Positions 10,333-22,468 are shown, numbered from the stretch's first letter. The stretch: 64,000 nucleotides of DNA from Marasmius tenuissimus (GCA_029532415.1 JAQOTA010000052.1:3224001-3288000); one strand, 5' to 3'. A program made the numbers and translations. Notes: a model not told the origin generated them from the letters alone.

Positions 10333-12570
10333 GTGGACGCAGGATGAGTCAGCAAATCTCCTCGGATGCGACAATGTGAAGGACTGTGTGGATAACCCAA
10401 GAAGGGGAAGTGGTAGTGAGTCCGACACTGTCACTATACGTTCTTTATATGGAGGCGGCGGGAGGCGGGAGCTGTACATCTGTTGCCATATGGGGTTAAA
10501 GGGGCGGTGCAATACCAGTGCAATTGTTTCCTTCGTAGAAACATACACACTGCACTGCGCGCCAGCGTCGTTGACACCACAGGTCGACGTCTTCGCTGGC
10601 AAAATTGCAATACATAGAACATGGAGATCGTCAAGAGGACGTCGTGAACTGTGTATGACATTCACGTCGGTTGTACTGGAAGGGTCCACAGCCGTGTCAT
10701 CGCCAACCGGACCAATCACGGGTAGAAGCAATCTACGAGGGTGATAATCAGAGCAAAGTCGAAGCGAAATTCACCAGGGTACTAGATGGCACCTTTCCTT
10801 GTCAGAGCAGTCGCATCCGTTTCCGGAATAAAGAGACTCGACGTTCTACTTCCCCAGCATCGCCTCCGGTTCATGTCCGGCTACCTATGAGCGGAGGCAG
10901 TGAGTGTTATCGAAGTCAAAGCAGGAGTATGTACTCTTCACGATTTACCCTTCCGATGCTCAACCGCACAACCGCCCTGATAGGTTGGCGGTAGGTGAGC
11001 GGTCCGAGTCGCGGGCTCGGGCGGGAGCTTCTCATGTGCTTGTTTCCTGTCCCCTTTACGGTATAGGGCGGATCAACAACACTGACAGTGGGTCCTGGTG
11101 TGCGCTTGTAGCAAAAGAGGAATGAAGGGTATATTCCGCGTCTTCCCTTCCCTTACACGCGTCGACGGTACTCGCAGTGCTGAACATACAGAACGGTTAG
11201 CTTTGTACCACTTGGGCCTTCTTCCCACTGAGCTCGACTTGCCGGCGAAAATGGCATCTCTGTACTGGATTCAACGTTAGTGAAAGCCTTCGCAAGATGA
11301 CATATGAAGGAAGCTGACATTTGCAGATCGAATTGAGGACAACAAAGCACTGCCCTAAGAGTGTTAACCCCGGGCAGACCTCTTTCTGGAATTCCGTACC
11401 CTTGGCTGTGCTGCACGGACATTGAGGGGCGTATTTATAGCGCATAGCTGAATCTGAGTCGCCGGGGATGCTTTCCGTGGCGATAATAGGAGACGGTAGT
11501 CTGAGTGGAGAACAAGCTCCAGATGGGGGAGGCGGTGGTGCAGAAATGTTGTCTGGTCATGATATTTCGTGTCCGAACTTCATGCGACTGTACAAGCGTC
11601 GAAATGACTTCTCGAAATCGCGATTAGCATTCGCCTGTGTACGATTCTTTCGGCCAGTGATCGCGACCGGCTTGAGCAAAATTTTAACAATGAATTCCAA
11701 GTAAAAGGACGTTTTGACGCACCGCAAACAAATCCACAGATTTCATCTATCCGAGTCGGTTTGGGAGTTGGAGTACTGAGTAAATCTTGGGATTATGAGC
11801 ACTGGTAAAGCACTGGTAGGAACTAGTTTGTATAGGCGTTGGAACCGCGTAGCCATTCACGATGTACGATATGGTTTCGATGTGGTGGTTTAAGGCTATT
11901 TGAGGGAGTTCAGGGGAGTTCGAGGCGTGGCTTAGTCAGCGACAAGAATGACATTTGACGCCCGTTAACAGCCTTGTTACCGACCACCAGCTTCTGTTCT
12001 GGTCAATGGTGTGGCTCTCTCGCGGCCAAGTCAAGAAGAATACTTCACGAGATTTTACACGAGAGCTATGTGGATTCAATGAACTCTACGTGCCTTGTAC
12101 ATTTTATTCCTCTCCTTATCCTCCGTTTTTACAAAGTTGGACATGTCAATTTCAGCGGTTTGTGACGGTCAGTCTCTATTGTAGGCGGGTAGACGACGCA
12201 CTTGGTCAAAGCTAATTGACAGACGGTGTTGCGGTGAGCAATTCACTGTTGTACTCAATTGAAAACTCCGCTGTGCTCGCCGTCACTGCCTGCATGAGAC
12301 TTCCTCTCTCTCTTGACTTTGGGATGTCGCGATACCAGATGTGTAGGCTCATCCCGGATGCTCTGCATCTCAAGTTACGCGCTTGACCAAAGCGTTACCT
12401 TTTGCCTCTATGCCTATGATAGAAGACTGGAGTCCCAACCTCCATTTCATCCTGTCATTCACCCCTTCATTGAATCTTCGTGTCACCGCGCTACGTCGCT
12501 TCGAGTCGGTGAAGCTGGAATTCCGTTGTTCCTGTGGCCCCGTCCTCGTTATTTTCGGACAAATCGAGGG
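10333..12570. other. intergenic, bZIP leader and spacer before the lectin gene
   Basis: The first 400 bp remain open in the bZIP frame and probably form its leader or an N-terminal extension. Beyond that, only short unrelated frames on both strands; no RNA gene or repeat noticed. Confidence 0.45.
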
Positions 12571-12578
12571 TATAAAAA
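12571..12578 (+). promoter_or_regulatory. TATA box of the lectin gene
   Basis: TATAAAAA lies 66 bp before the ATG at 12637, a normal place for a fungal TATA element. It supports the choice of start. Confidence 0.6.
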
Positions 12579-12636
12579 GGTGACCAAGGTAGTTTGGGCT
12601 CTATCATCCAGAACATCCTCTCTCTGATTGAACTCG

Positions 12637-13322
12637 ATGGCTGAAGTCGAAATCACTCTCCGCGCAACCGATATCACCTACCCCTTCGGCGACAGTCTTC
12701 CCGAAAACGGCATCCTTGGTCGCGGCTGCGGGCTCAAGTCCCAGGATAATCTCGTTTCCTTCTCCTTGACATGGATGGGAAACCTCGTTCTCATCAACGA
12801 GGTCAACGGGGAGCTACTTTGGTCGCTTCGTAACAAAGGGATTGCCTACGTTATCATGCAGACCGACGGTGACTGTGTCGCCTACACGTCTGACCGCAAG
12901 GCAGTTTGGGCTACGGCGTCCAACGGGGGTGCTCATCCGTACCGGCTTGTTTGTCAGAACGACGGCAATCTCGTCGTTTACGGCTCTCAGCCATATTGGG
13001 CTTCCCAGACTGCGGATAAGCTCATGAAATCGAGTCCGTTTTCATCCTTTTCGCCCGTCGTGCTGTTTTCCTGATCTTTTATAACAGGGCTGCCGAGGAG
13101 AATCGCCGACGAATCGCGTCAATGGGAGGCCTCAGCAGAAATATTGGAATTGTTTGCTGGTAAAGATCTGACGAATGATGACCCCACCAAAAAAGGTAGG
13201 CTGACATTCTCTGCTCGACAAGGGACTCTACTCACCCTTGTCAACCGCAAGGTCCTGATGCAAGCGTCGAAGAGGTTCTCAACGGAACAGAAACGCCGGA
13301 GAAGGTAACGGAGATCGTATGA
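12637..13322 (+). CDS. B-type (GNA-like) mannose-binding lectin domain protein
   Basis: Three exons, 12637-13033, 13088-13195 and 13252-13322, joining in frame to 191 aa. The first 125 residues form a bulb-type lectin beta-prism. The sugar-binding motif QxDxNxVxY is perfect in CQNDGNLVVYG (about residue 108), is changed to QTDGDCVAY (Asn to Asp) in the second subdomain (about residue 72), and is degenerate in the first (WMGNLVLIN). Known family role: binding of alpha-mannose glycans; in fungi often defensive or for recognition. There is no signal peptide, so it is cytosolic or unconventionally exported. The last 60 residues, from exons 2 and 3, are a charged, probably helical tail (RRIADESRQWEASAEIL) not part of the lectin fold. 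Exon phases are consistent, but the tail exons rest on splice signals only. Confidence 0.82.
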
Positions 13323-13942
13323 TTATTGGGCTCTCCAGTGAGTTATTTATCATCCCAAGAATACTCGGAGAAGTAATAGTGTCGACCATAGTAGGAGTCT
13401 CATGGATTCATAGAACATGACGGTGCGTCTCTACTCTTGAACACTCTTCGCGGACCTTATGAACTCACGACAGTACATTTCAAAGATTCACGAGGCCTCT
13501 GGGAAACTCCGAGTCACAGTTCTGGGACCTGGATATCTTTTAGTCCTTCACAAGTTTAGCAAGTCGATATTTGTTTCGATCACCGTCCCGCAAAACTGCA
13601 TAATATACGCGTGATCTTGGCATCTTTGGATGTTAGAGGGCAGCAAAATCGTTTTCATGAATATACAGACGTGAAGGTAAGGTAGTCGTATGGTGCTAAC
13701 ATCCGTCGGTGCTACCACGAGAACCTGTGGGTTGGGTGGGTCATCATTATTCGGCCCTCAAGCGTCCTTCAATCTCGATTCCACTCCCAGCGTAAGCCTT
13801 CTAGCAAACCTGGCATAAACAACGTGAGTCTAGTTTGGCCTACAGAATCGGTTCATTCGATATTAAGAATAAATACAGGACATCATGAACAATAAATAGT
13901 GAGATCAGCGTGGTACAAAGACTCGGTGTCCTAGCGATACTT
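13323..13942. other. intergenic between the lectin and a convergent secreted-protein gene
   Basis: Shared 3' region of two convergent genes. No coding signal or repeat recognised. Confidence 0.5.
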
Positions 13943-14626
13943 CTACAGGTTATTCAAATCCAACGTCTCCCCGCAATTGATCTCCTTCGCATCGAACTCC
14001 TGGTCGTTCGTTGGTTGCGATGATACAATATCGTTCGCATACCAGATATAATGGTAATCGTTCTTCCCTGCCTCCCCAGTGGGATCTCCATAGTTGATCC
14101 TGATCCTCCCCTTGCTCTCCTTGTGGTTGACACCGACCACAGCAACCCTCTGCTTACCAGCTGGAACGGTTACAGAGACCATTTGGCGAGCAACCTGGGA
14201 CTGAGCCTCAGACCAACCTCCTTCTCCGCCGATCTTGATACCAGCGAGGTTTATCTCGGCCTTGTCAGTGTGCTCCCAGGTCTGCGTTCGGGTGGTTTCA
14301 CCTCCGACCTCAGTGGTGATGTCAGGAGCATTTGGGTTGTCGCAGTTGGCTACGGGAGTTCCCAGTTGGAACCATCTGCGACGGTCAGGGAGGTCGCCCT
14401 ATCGGGTAAGGTGATTAGCACTTCCAGTCGCGCAGCGACTTGCAAGTGAGATTCTTACCTGTTTCTCGAAGGTACAGGCGTCGGCATCACCAGCTGGGCG
14501 GCCGGGACAGTGGTCCAACCCGGCAGGATCAGGTCGGTCGACGTTCTTTCGGGCCTGAAGCTCAGAAGGAGCTGCGGAGACAGAGGCCGAGACGATGGCG
14601 AGTGCGACGAAGAAGGTACTACGCAT
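13943..14626 (-). CDS. small secreted four-cysteine protein A
   Basis: Two exons (14459-14626 and 13943-14398, one 60-bp intron) give 207 aa. It starts with a clear signal peptide (MRSTFFVALAIVSASVSA), so the product is secreted. The mature protein begins near ARKNVDRPDPAG and holds four cysteines (HCPG, ACTFE, NCDNP, NCGET) at the same places as in protein B on the other side of the shared promoter. The C-terminal half alternates hydrophobic and Ser/Thr residues, suggesting extended beta-strands, and ends with the strongly conserved block RINYGDPTGEAGKNDYHY. I do not recognise a named family. The strand pattern is faintly like aerolysin-type beta proteins, but this is only an impression. The start is the first ATG and lies 89 bp downstream of a TATA box. 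Confidence 0.85.
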
Positions 14627-15468
14627 GATTGTTCTTGACAATAAGAGGGTTGGAACTCGGAGGAGACGAAAAAGGACTTGTTGGTGATAGCAAGAGTTCG
14701 GAGAAGTGTAGGCTTATATAGGGCCTCTCCGCTGAGTGTTTATTGACCCTTCAAGTTCTCTCTCTCTGACGCTGTAAGGCGACCACAGCAATATGACTTC
14801 ATCGAAGCCACCGTGGTTACGACTGCGAGCTGGCAGTGGCTATGCTCCTTCTCGTCCAGAGGACCAGAAGCTCCAAATACAAGGAATATACATTTCTCGA
14901 CGAAACTCGGGAGTCTGAAAAGATGACGGGACGAGTTGATATAATTATTAATTTGGGGCGCCCCATGAGGAAGTTGTGGAGAGGCGGATGCTCGGGCTTC
15001 AAGGTTCCTCGACAGTTCATCACTACCGGCAGTGCGTTGCGCAATGGACAGTAGCTTACAGGTGACGTCCATCCAATAGTTAACGACTGAATAACCGTTC
15101 GAAATACTAACTATTTGGCCCCACTCAGAGAGTGGTATCCCTACCGACGGAAATTGCCCTCCCGTCGGAGCTCTACAAATGAGCTCGAGTTGTATCAATG
15201 GGTCCCGAATCATCGACGTTTCACAAAGAACACCGCCAACAAAACTCCACCATGGTGTGGATCCATCGGTGACGCGTCAAAACGGACTTTGGCCATGGAA
15301 CTCGATGAGGTCAGTCGCATAGTAGGTCGACTTCTTGTTCGCCGTTTCAAGAGTAGCTACCGGAGGGTCAGAGAAGTATAAATAAGGATCGCCAAACGAT
15401 CATGGTCATCATCAAATTCTCTCAAATACACAACCAGCTCCCCACTCTTCTATACCCTCATATTCGCC
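14627..15468. promoter_or_regulatory. shared divergent promoter of the secreted-protein pair
   Basis: The 842-bp space between two head-to-head homologous genes. TATATA at 14715-14720 (read on the minus strand) is 89 bp from the start of gene A, and TATAAATA at 15377-15384 is 92 bp from the start of gene B, an almost symmetric arrangement. Frames inside it have no coding support. Confidence 0.6.
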
Positions 15469-16159
15469 ATGCAGCTCTCTCGAACTCCATTCCTCACACT
15501 CCTCACCATTGTTGTTCTCGCGTCCGGTGCGACTGTCGAGAAGCGCAAGAACGTCGACCGCCCCGACCCTGCCAGTCCCGACCACTGTCCTGGCCTCAAG
15601 ACAGGTGACGCCGACCGCTGCACCTTCGAGAATGCCCAGGCAGGACCCGACAAGATTCTCACCCAAATCGTCGGGGATCCCGTCGACAACTGTAAGGGTG
15701 GCACCACAGACCTAAAAACCACGATTGGTGGCGATAAGTCTATCTCTCAGACGTGGAAATACGGCGTGAGCGTCGGATTCGAGGCAGACGGTGGAGACGA
15801 GCTGCCCATAGGTGCTTCGTTCGAGAGTTCCGATAGCTGGAGCAATACGGAGACGAAGATGTTCAGACAGAACATCGAGGTCACCATCAAGCCAGGCCAG
15901 AAGGTGGGTGGCTCACTTGCGCTAGTTGCTCTGAGACCAATGATGGCTGACACGCGGTGCTTTACAGGCGGCTCTGATTGCTAAGATTACTGCGAAGACA
16001 TTCGTCGGTCGCCTTCGTATCAACTACGGAGACCCAACTGGCGAGGCCGGCAAGAACGATTACCACTACGAGTGGTACAACAACGGTGTCGGAAGCGTAC
16101 AGCCTACTGACCAGGTCGTTTATGACCAGAGAATTGTCAACTGCGATCAGGACATCTAA
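15469..16159 (+). CDS. small secreted four-cysteine protein B (paralogue of A)
   Basis: Two exons (15469-15903 and 15968-16159, one 64-bp intron) give 208 aa, one residue more than protein A. A signal peptide of about 20 residues is followed by VEKRKNVDRPDP; the Lys-Arg just before the conserved block is a likely Kex2-type processing site, which in A is only QAR. Four cysteines (HCPG, RCTFE, NCKGG, NCDQD) match those of A. The middle part is Ser/Thr/Gly rich with alternating residues (SQTWKYGVSVGFEADGG), and the end carries RINYGDPTGEAGKNDYHY. The intron lies at a different place from the one in A. Secreted; function unknown; the alternative idea of a beta-strand-rich membrane- or carbohydrate-acting protein is not proved by any motif. 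Confidence 0.85.
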
Positions 16160-17860
16160 TCTCGGACTATACTTTATGTATCATAGTATTACTTCTTTCT
16201 TCAGAAGCGGTTTGAGTTTCATGCAATATTTAACGAGTTATTTATTCCACTATCATTCTGTAATAACGACGTTCTACAAATGTTCTACCATTTGCGGCAG
16301 AAGAACTTGTCCAGAGGATATCAGCTACCCTGCAGTTTCACGAACGAATGGGTATACTTAGATTGAGGGCGTAATCTCAAGGCATCGGATGAAGGTTGGT
16401 TTGGGGTTAGTATCCGACGTATGCGACTCTGAGATCACAGCCGTTTTTGATGCAGGAGCAGCAAGCACCCGGACCGTGGCCCATTTCGGAGTGAGGATGA
16501 GCGCCTAAAAGGTGATCTGGCCTTGAACTTGAACCATGACGTCTGGCAAGTCAAGTCCACTGGTGTGGGCTTGTTGATGATGAGGTACGACAAATCGGAG
16601 GTGATTGAGTACATAGATGTGAGTTCCCAATCTCTCACCACAAATGACGCCGAGCGATGACACCAACTTTTCTATTTCACCCTCAACCCTAGTAATCAGA
16701 CTAGATTTCGCCTTCAAATTTTTCCAAATCGCCTGCAATTGGCGTTACTAAACGCGTTCTGGTCGATTACAGATCTACGGGATACAGAAGTACTATTCAT
16801 TAACACATTCTTCCAGTCTATCATCGGACGAAGATGGAACACACTCGACAGACACCGTGAAACTGACGTTCATTCAATCTACTACCTCTCGACCCAGACC
16901 ACTATCTTAGCCCGGCTTTTCAGGAACTGCATCGGGTCGCCCTAGATCACCTTTGACGAGAAATTTGCGGAGAAAACTAATAGACCAGGCCTACCTTGGG
17001 GCTCCGTCGTCAATCTTTGTCATCGCTGACCTCTCTCGGATTTAAATTATGACCTTCCAGGCGTCCATATTTGATATCAAAATTAGACCGGTACTTTCAG
17101 TTTAACCTTTCTCCCTCCCGCAGTTCCTCCAGATCTAAAACCGTTCAAACGTTCACCCGCGAAGAACGTTGGACAGTCGAGAGTGCGTTGGTGTAGGATG
17201 CTCATTGCGAGCTTGACGCCGGACGGGTAAATGTGTTCTTCAGCGGCGTTACTATTAGTTCAACTGACAATAACGGAAGATTTGATATCGGCTGGGTCAG
17301 CGCTTCCTTTCTGACACCACCCGGGCTCTAACTCCCTCCACGCTCTCAATCTGCTTGAGAGCTGTTGAGAATTGCAATCAGACACTTTGAACCTCGCGTC
17401 AAGTGGAAAAAAGATATAGCCGCCATTCTTCCGAGCTCAAGAAAGGCGGCGTGAAGCTCGGTCGCAAAACCAATTCAATATCCAGGTAAGAGACTTGGCT
17501 CAGTAGCACCTGAGGCGCTTACAGATGCTCACAGATGCCCACCTAAAGCATGATACCGCTACGAGCTTTGTTGGGCAATGGTAATCGACTTGTGTCGCTG
17601 TCACTGGCTGTATGGCTAGCGCATACATACTGCGTTTGCTTCCACTTCGGGAAATCTGTTCCTATTTCTGTTCTCCAATTTTCAATTGTGAGTCTTTCAA
17701 GCTTCAATCCTCCTCCGATTTTAGACACTACCGCATCCCGAACCCCCACAGCCCCCCACTCGTCATTCGACGACGTTGGTTGGCAGGAGTTTCATAAAGT
17801 ACTGTTTCATTCCCGTCACCGCAAATGCTGTTAATGTGTTATCTCATCTATTTTTGGGTT
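16160..17860. other. intergenic upstream of the ferric reductase
   Basis: Open frames here are short. One minus-strand frame (16505-16738) has a helix-like composition but no continuation by splicing that I could support. No repeat or RNA gene seen. Confidence 0.45.
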
Positions 17861-17869
17861 ATCAGATAA
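17861..17869 (+). promoter_or_regulatory. iron-responsive GATA-factor site
   Basis: ATCAGATAA is an exact match to ATCWGATAA, the extended site bound by fungal iron-sensing GATA repressors (Urbs1/SreA/Sfu1 type). It sits 207 bp before the start of the ferric reductase. A second, shorter ATCTGAT lies about 5 bp downstream. The gene context makes it a credible operator for repression under iron sufficiency. Confidence 0.6.
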
Positions 17870-18067
17870 CCGTATCTGATTAGATTTGATTTTCTGAGCC
17901 ACTTTTCAGCCCGACTCCTTATGCATTTTGGAGGAAAAGTGACGGAAATGTAGCATTCTGGAACTGTTATCGAGATCAGGCGACAGCGGAGGCGTGGAAT
18001 CCTACTTAAGCCCAATACCACCACCGGCGTTTCGCGTGGTCCACCTTTGAACCCCTGCGCTTTCTTG

Positions 18068-20585
18068 ATGTCCTTCCCTGCGCCAGATCTGCCTGTTCTC
18101 GCGTCCGCCCCCAATCCCGATCGGACCATCCGGGTTGGTCGAGCCAATGAATACCCCAAACAGCTGTGTTACTTTCTCGTCTGCTTCATCTGCCTCGTCT
18201 CCCTTTGCCAGATTGCGTCCTGGGTTCTCCAGAAAACATACCGACGCAGGAGGCCTTCTTCGATAGTTGACAGCGAGAAACCATCTCCATCCCTCTCTAA
18301 TGTAGCCATACAATGGAGACGACTTCCCTCTGCTGTCATGAATTTCTACCGAATTGCGACCTTCCGTCATACCATCACCATAGGAACTTACTCCCTCAAT
18401 TTGGCTGAGCTGGCTTTGACGTGCATATACATCATCGCACTCTTCACTTGGACCTTCATCAATAGTACGACTGGTCATTGCGATATCTCTGCTTACTTAC
18501 TAACCGAAACCTCTGTGTAGCAACTAATGTCGCAGGCGACAAACTAGACAAGCGTTACTGGAATAACCGTGCCGGGGCCTTGGTCGCCAGTCAATTTCCT
18601 TTTGCTACGGCTCTTGGCACGAAAAACAATGTGGTTTCCTGTAGGTACCCTCTGTCGTCGTCTCGGAGGGCGGAATCTCACCTCATTTTCTAGTAATCAC
18701 CGGTGTAAGCTTTGAAAAAGTATGCCTACTTCAGTTTTTGAATATCCGATGATGATGTACTGACCCGATATCTAGCTGAACTATCTTCATCGGATGGTTG
18801 CACGCGTGCTCTTTGTCTTACTATGTGTGCATGCCGGCTCCAGGGTGCGTCTTTACGCCTTTTATGCCGACCTTGACATCGTTCTGACTTCAACCTTTCT
18901 TGCTAGACCGAGATGGGGTTGGTCCACTCCCGTATTCTGTGTCTCAGCTCGACATCCGGTATCTGACGGCTACTTTCAACCCAGATTCGCGAAGTTTATG
19001 GATAGGCCCTGGATGCATCTGGGAATTACGTCTGGCTTTGCCTTTTTACTCCTCTGCATAGTGTCTCTGCGTCCCATTAGAGCGAAGTCCTATGAGCTCT
19101 TCTTCTACACCCATTTTGTTCTGGTCCTGTACGTTGACTGCGTATTCTTTTGTGTGTGGCGCAGCTGAACCTCGTCGTAGCCTCCTTCTCGTTGGGGCAT
19201 ACTACCACACTCGCGCGTTCAAGTGAGTTTTGGTCGTGCTCATCCCAAGTATCCGGACTTACTTTTGCTCGCGATCCAGGTTTCATAATTTTGTTTGGCC
19301 GTCCTTCGTGATCTGGGGCCTGGACCGACTGATACGAGGACTCCGCTTGCTTGTCTACAATCTTAGCTACTTTGGCTTTGGAAGAGGTGCCGAACGTCTG
19401 GATGCCAGTGTCGAACTCTTGTCTCCGACGCTTGTCCGGGTTAGTTTGAAGCGGCCACCCCATTTCCATTGGTCCCCAGGCCAGACAGCGTTCCTCATTC
19501 TACCCGACGTTTCCACGCTCCCATTCGAGGCACACCCGTTCACTATCGCCAGCTTTGATTCCAGGCTATCGAAGGGGGAGATAATTACAAAGTTTGAAAG
19601 AACGCCGGAGGACTTGGTAACAAACAGCCTCTTTGCCACGGAATCGCTCTGGAAAGAGCTCGTCTTCTTGGTGAGCGTACAGGAGGGGTTTACGAAGCGC
19701 CTCGCCGAACGAGCTGCCAAGGGTGGTACCGTCAAAGCATATGTTGATGGGCCGTACGGAGTGTCGCCGGATGCTACATCGTATGATACGTCCGTCTTCG
19801 TTGCAGGCAAGCATGACACCAAACTCTGTATAATTCCTGCTAACGTCTGAAGTTAGGCGGTGCGGGGGTCTCTTTTACTCTTCCGTTGCTGTTGAATACT
19901 ATTGAGTTCGTACTATCACTCTCATCTCTGGCTCTATCCTCTCATATGTATGTCGATACAGGGAAGTCCGTCGAGGAAGGAGTCACTGTCAACGGGCTGC
20001 CTTCTTGTGGTGTATTCGTACATCGGGTGAGCAGACAGGTTACTGTTCATGCAAAAGCTTCTAACTCACCTGGACAAATTCAGATGACATCCAGTGGATA
20101 TCAGAAGCTTTGTGCAACGCCCTCCTGCTGGCACCGCAGTCTCTTCAGGTCACGATCGACATCTTCATTACACGTTCTAGTACAGACATTCCTGTGTCCG
20201 GCCTCAGCTACACAAGTGGCTCCAACAGTCCGGAAGAGATTACCCCCTCTTCATCGAAGGACTTGGCGAAGGAGTTGACAACGTCGACTGCAAGTCTCTT
20301 TAGTTTACGCGGCGTGAGGATCTTCAATGGTCGACCTGATTTATCTGCCTACCTCTCAGAGATGGGCGAAGCGACTCGAGATGGACATATGTCTGTTAGC
20401 GGTAAGTAATGCTTTCCTGTGTGTAGCTTCCGAAGAAGTTGATGCCTTGCACAGTCTGCGGGTCGCAGTCTATCGCCAATGCAGTCCGAGGAGCTTTATC
20501 CTTGGGCTCGGTGGCGGGCCCCTGCAGCATTTTGAAGGGCGGTTCGACGGTGACTTTACACGTGGAGACGTACGGATATGCTTGA
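18068..20585 (+). CDS. ferric/cupric reductase, FRE family
   Basis: Plasma-membrane metalloreductase passing electrons from NADPH through FAD and two haems to extracellular Fe(III)/Cu(II). Twelve exons in phase give 632 aa: 18068-18464, 18521-18640, 18694-18719, 18776-18844, 18907-18917, 18985-19128, 19181-19222, 19280-19806, 19857-19905, 19962-20026, 20084-20401, 20455-20585. Four haem histidines are visible in LNYLHRMVARVLFVLLCVHA and FFYTHF with AYYHTRAF. The FAD motif is AHPFTIAS; NADPH-side motifs are DGPYG, then VAGGAGVSFTLP split by an intron; the C-terminal cysteine-glycine pair and a tail ending ETYGYA follow. Several hydrophobic helices. Start ATG 18068 was chosen because the frame extends upstream only without an ATG. 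One exon is only 11 nt, and intron 8 begins with GC. No ferroxidase or permease gene is adjacent. Confidence 0.88.
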
Positions 20586-21030
20586 AGAAGGACTCGTATG
20601 TTTCCATCCCAGTTCTTCCCAAGTCAGTAAAATAGATATGTCAAGTTGAAGAGGCTTGCAATAAAACACGCCCAAACGGTGTGACACGGCCAGAGGACGA
20701 CTGCTTGTACAGTCCAGCTGAGTCTCCTTTCAGGCCGTCGTGGGTGGAACGAGAAGGAGAGTGGCCAATTTCGATAGTTATTTGACGGGTTTCGTGGAGG
20801 AAGCTGTCGATGATGTTGTCGACTCAGGGACAAAGTACTCCTGGTTCATCTCTACCAGACGGGGTGGTATGTGCTGGCGTTACTGAAGGCAAGCAGGGAG
20901 ATAGGAGGCTCTGAAAATCGAGGTGAGGCGAAATGTGCCACGCCGTGTCATTGACCTGGAATCATAATGATGATGAAAGAGTGTACGTGAAGGTTGTTAC
21001 AGGTCGCAGGGGGTCATGGTAGATATGGGT
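20586..21030. other. intergenic between convergent genes
   Basis: 3' flanks of the reductase and of the minus-strand gene ending at 21031. Nothing else seen. Confidence 0.5.
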
Positions 21031-22468
21031 TCATGATAAGTATAATATGTGGGTGAAGGTCGACCTCAGACCCTTCTTCAGTTTCGCGAGCCACCGGGTG
21101 CCTCTGCTCCCAATCCTACGAGCTTGATCTTGGCATTAGAGCGGAACAAAAGATCGGGATCAGTTGAGAAACGTACTAGGTCCCATCTGACTTGCTAAGT
21201 TCGCGAAGTACTCGTCTACCTTCCTCGCGTTCTCCAGTTCGCGTTGCTTTCGACTGGCCTCCATCTCCAATTTGAGTCTAGTCAAGAAAGAAGACTGATG
21301 AGCGAGATGAATGGATGGTAGGTGAATAAAAGACAGTGTACTGTTTGAGATCCTCGAGCTCTCTGTAGAAGTCGATCGGATCGTTCGACACCTCTCCCAC
21401 TTCGCTCAAATCGAAAGATACGTTCACTACCGGTTTACTCATCATTGAGGGGTCGGACATGTGTATTCTAGAGCCATGAAAAGACCCTTCGCGAGGTGGC
21501 GGTCCATGTTCTGCTCTTTTCCGTTGGTGGACCTCCATAAGCCGCCGCAGCATGGATGGTGTCACTCCCAGTTCTGATCCTCCCGGCGCCTGTTTTGGTA
21601 TTACAGGATCAGCATTCGCATCTACTACGTCCAGCATCAGTGCATATTCGTTCAGCGATAATATGGGACACGTACAGTCATCCGAGATACCATATTCTTG
21701 TTTCTCGTTACTAACGTCGCCGTCTACCACCCTACCACGACCCGTAGAGTACCTTTGTCTCCTTACGCCTACGACCTCCTCTGCTGACTTTTCCCGACAT
21801 TGTGGCGGTATAGGAGATGGCACACGGGATGATCCTTCACTGCCCGACGATAGTTTTCGCGAAGAGGCGTTGTAGTATAAACTCACTTCATCAGAGTCAT
21901 CGTCCCCAGTCAACAAATTCAGCTCTGAAGGGCTCAGTCTACTCCGGTGAGTCATCGTGTCATCGTCCATCGCACGGGCAAGTCGTGCCCGTTCAGCCTG
22001 GCTGAGCTGTATTATCCCCGAAGGCTCCTCATCATAGGCAAATGTCGGTGCTCGAGCCTCAATAGAGACAAATGTCGACAGGTAGCAATCATCCCAGATG
22101 AGAGGCAAGGTCGTTCGTACTGGTCGTCGCCAGAGAGGATGTGAAAGGTTTGGAGCGACCGGTATGCACCAGGAGGAATCGCCTTGCTGCCCTTTCATAT
22201 CACCGACCGGGCGTAGCTTTTGATAGAGGAAAGGAATGCCATTGTGCTGTTCGCTGAAAGTAGCCCTGATATCGCTAGATAAACTCAAAATTAGCAACTG
22301 AATGATTGAAGACATAGGAATACCCACATCGCCCACATAAGCCACATATTTCTTCGCCTCCAGCTACCTGCAAGTCTCCGTGAGTTCTGAGTTATCGACA
22401 AATTCGACAGTCGCAACTGGATCCAAGCTGATTACGACGAAGGTATTTGCGCTAGGCAGGGTGAACAT
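21031..22468 (-). CDS. hypothetical protein with C-terminal coiled coil
   Basis: I do not recognise a family. The main exon runs from about 22273 to 21343. It is extended at the 3' side by two spliced exons that read LKLEMEASRKQRELENARK (helical, coiled-coil-like) and then a basic tail, ending at 21031. At the 5' side the most convincing model starts at ATG 22468 (MFTLPSANTF) and includes GGEEICGLCGRCGDIRATF, with two CxxC pairs that could bind zinc. The middle is Ser/Pro/acidic and disordered, with conserved-looking blocks FSEQHNGIPFLYQKLRPVG and FDLSEVGEVSNDPIDFYRELEDL. Total about 400 aa. No signal peptide or membrane helix. The body is well supported; the two 5' splice sites and the final exon are less so. 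Confidence 0.6.
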
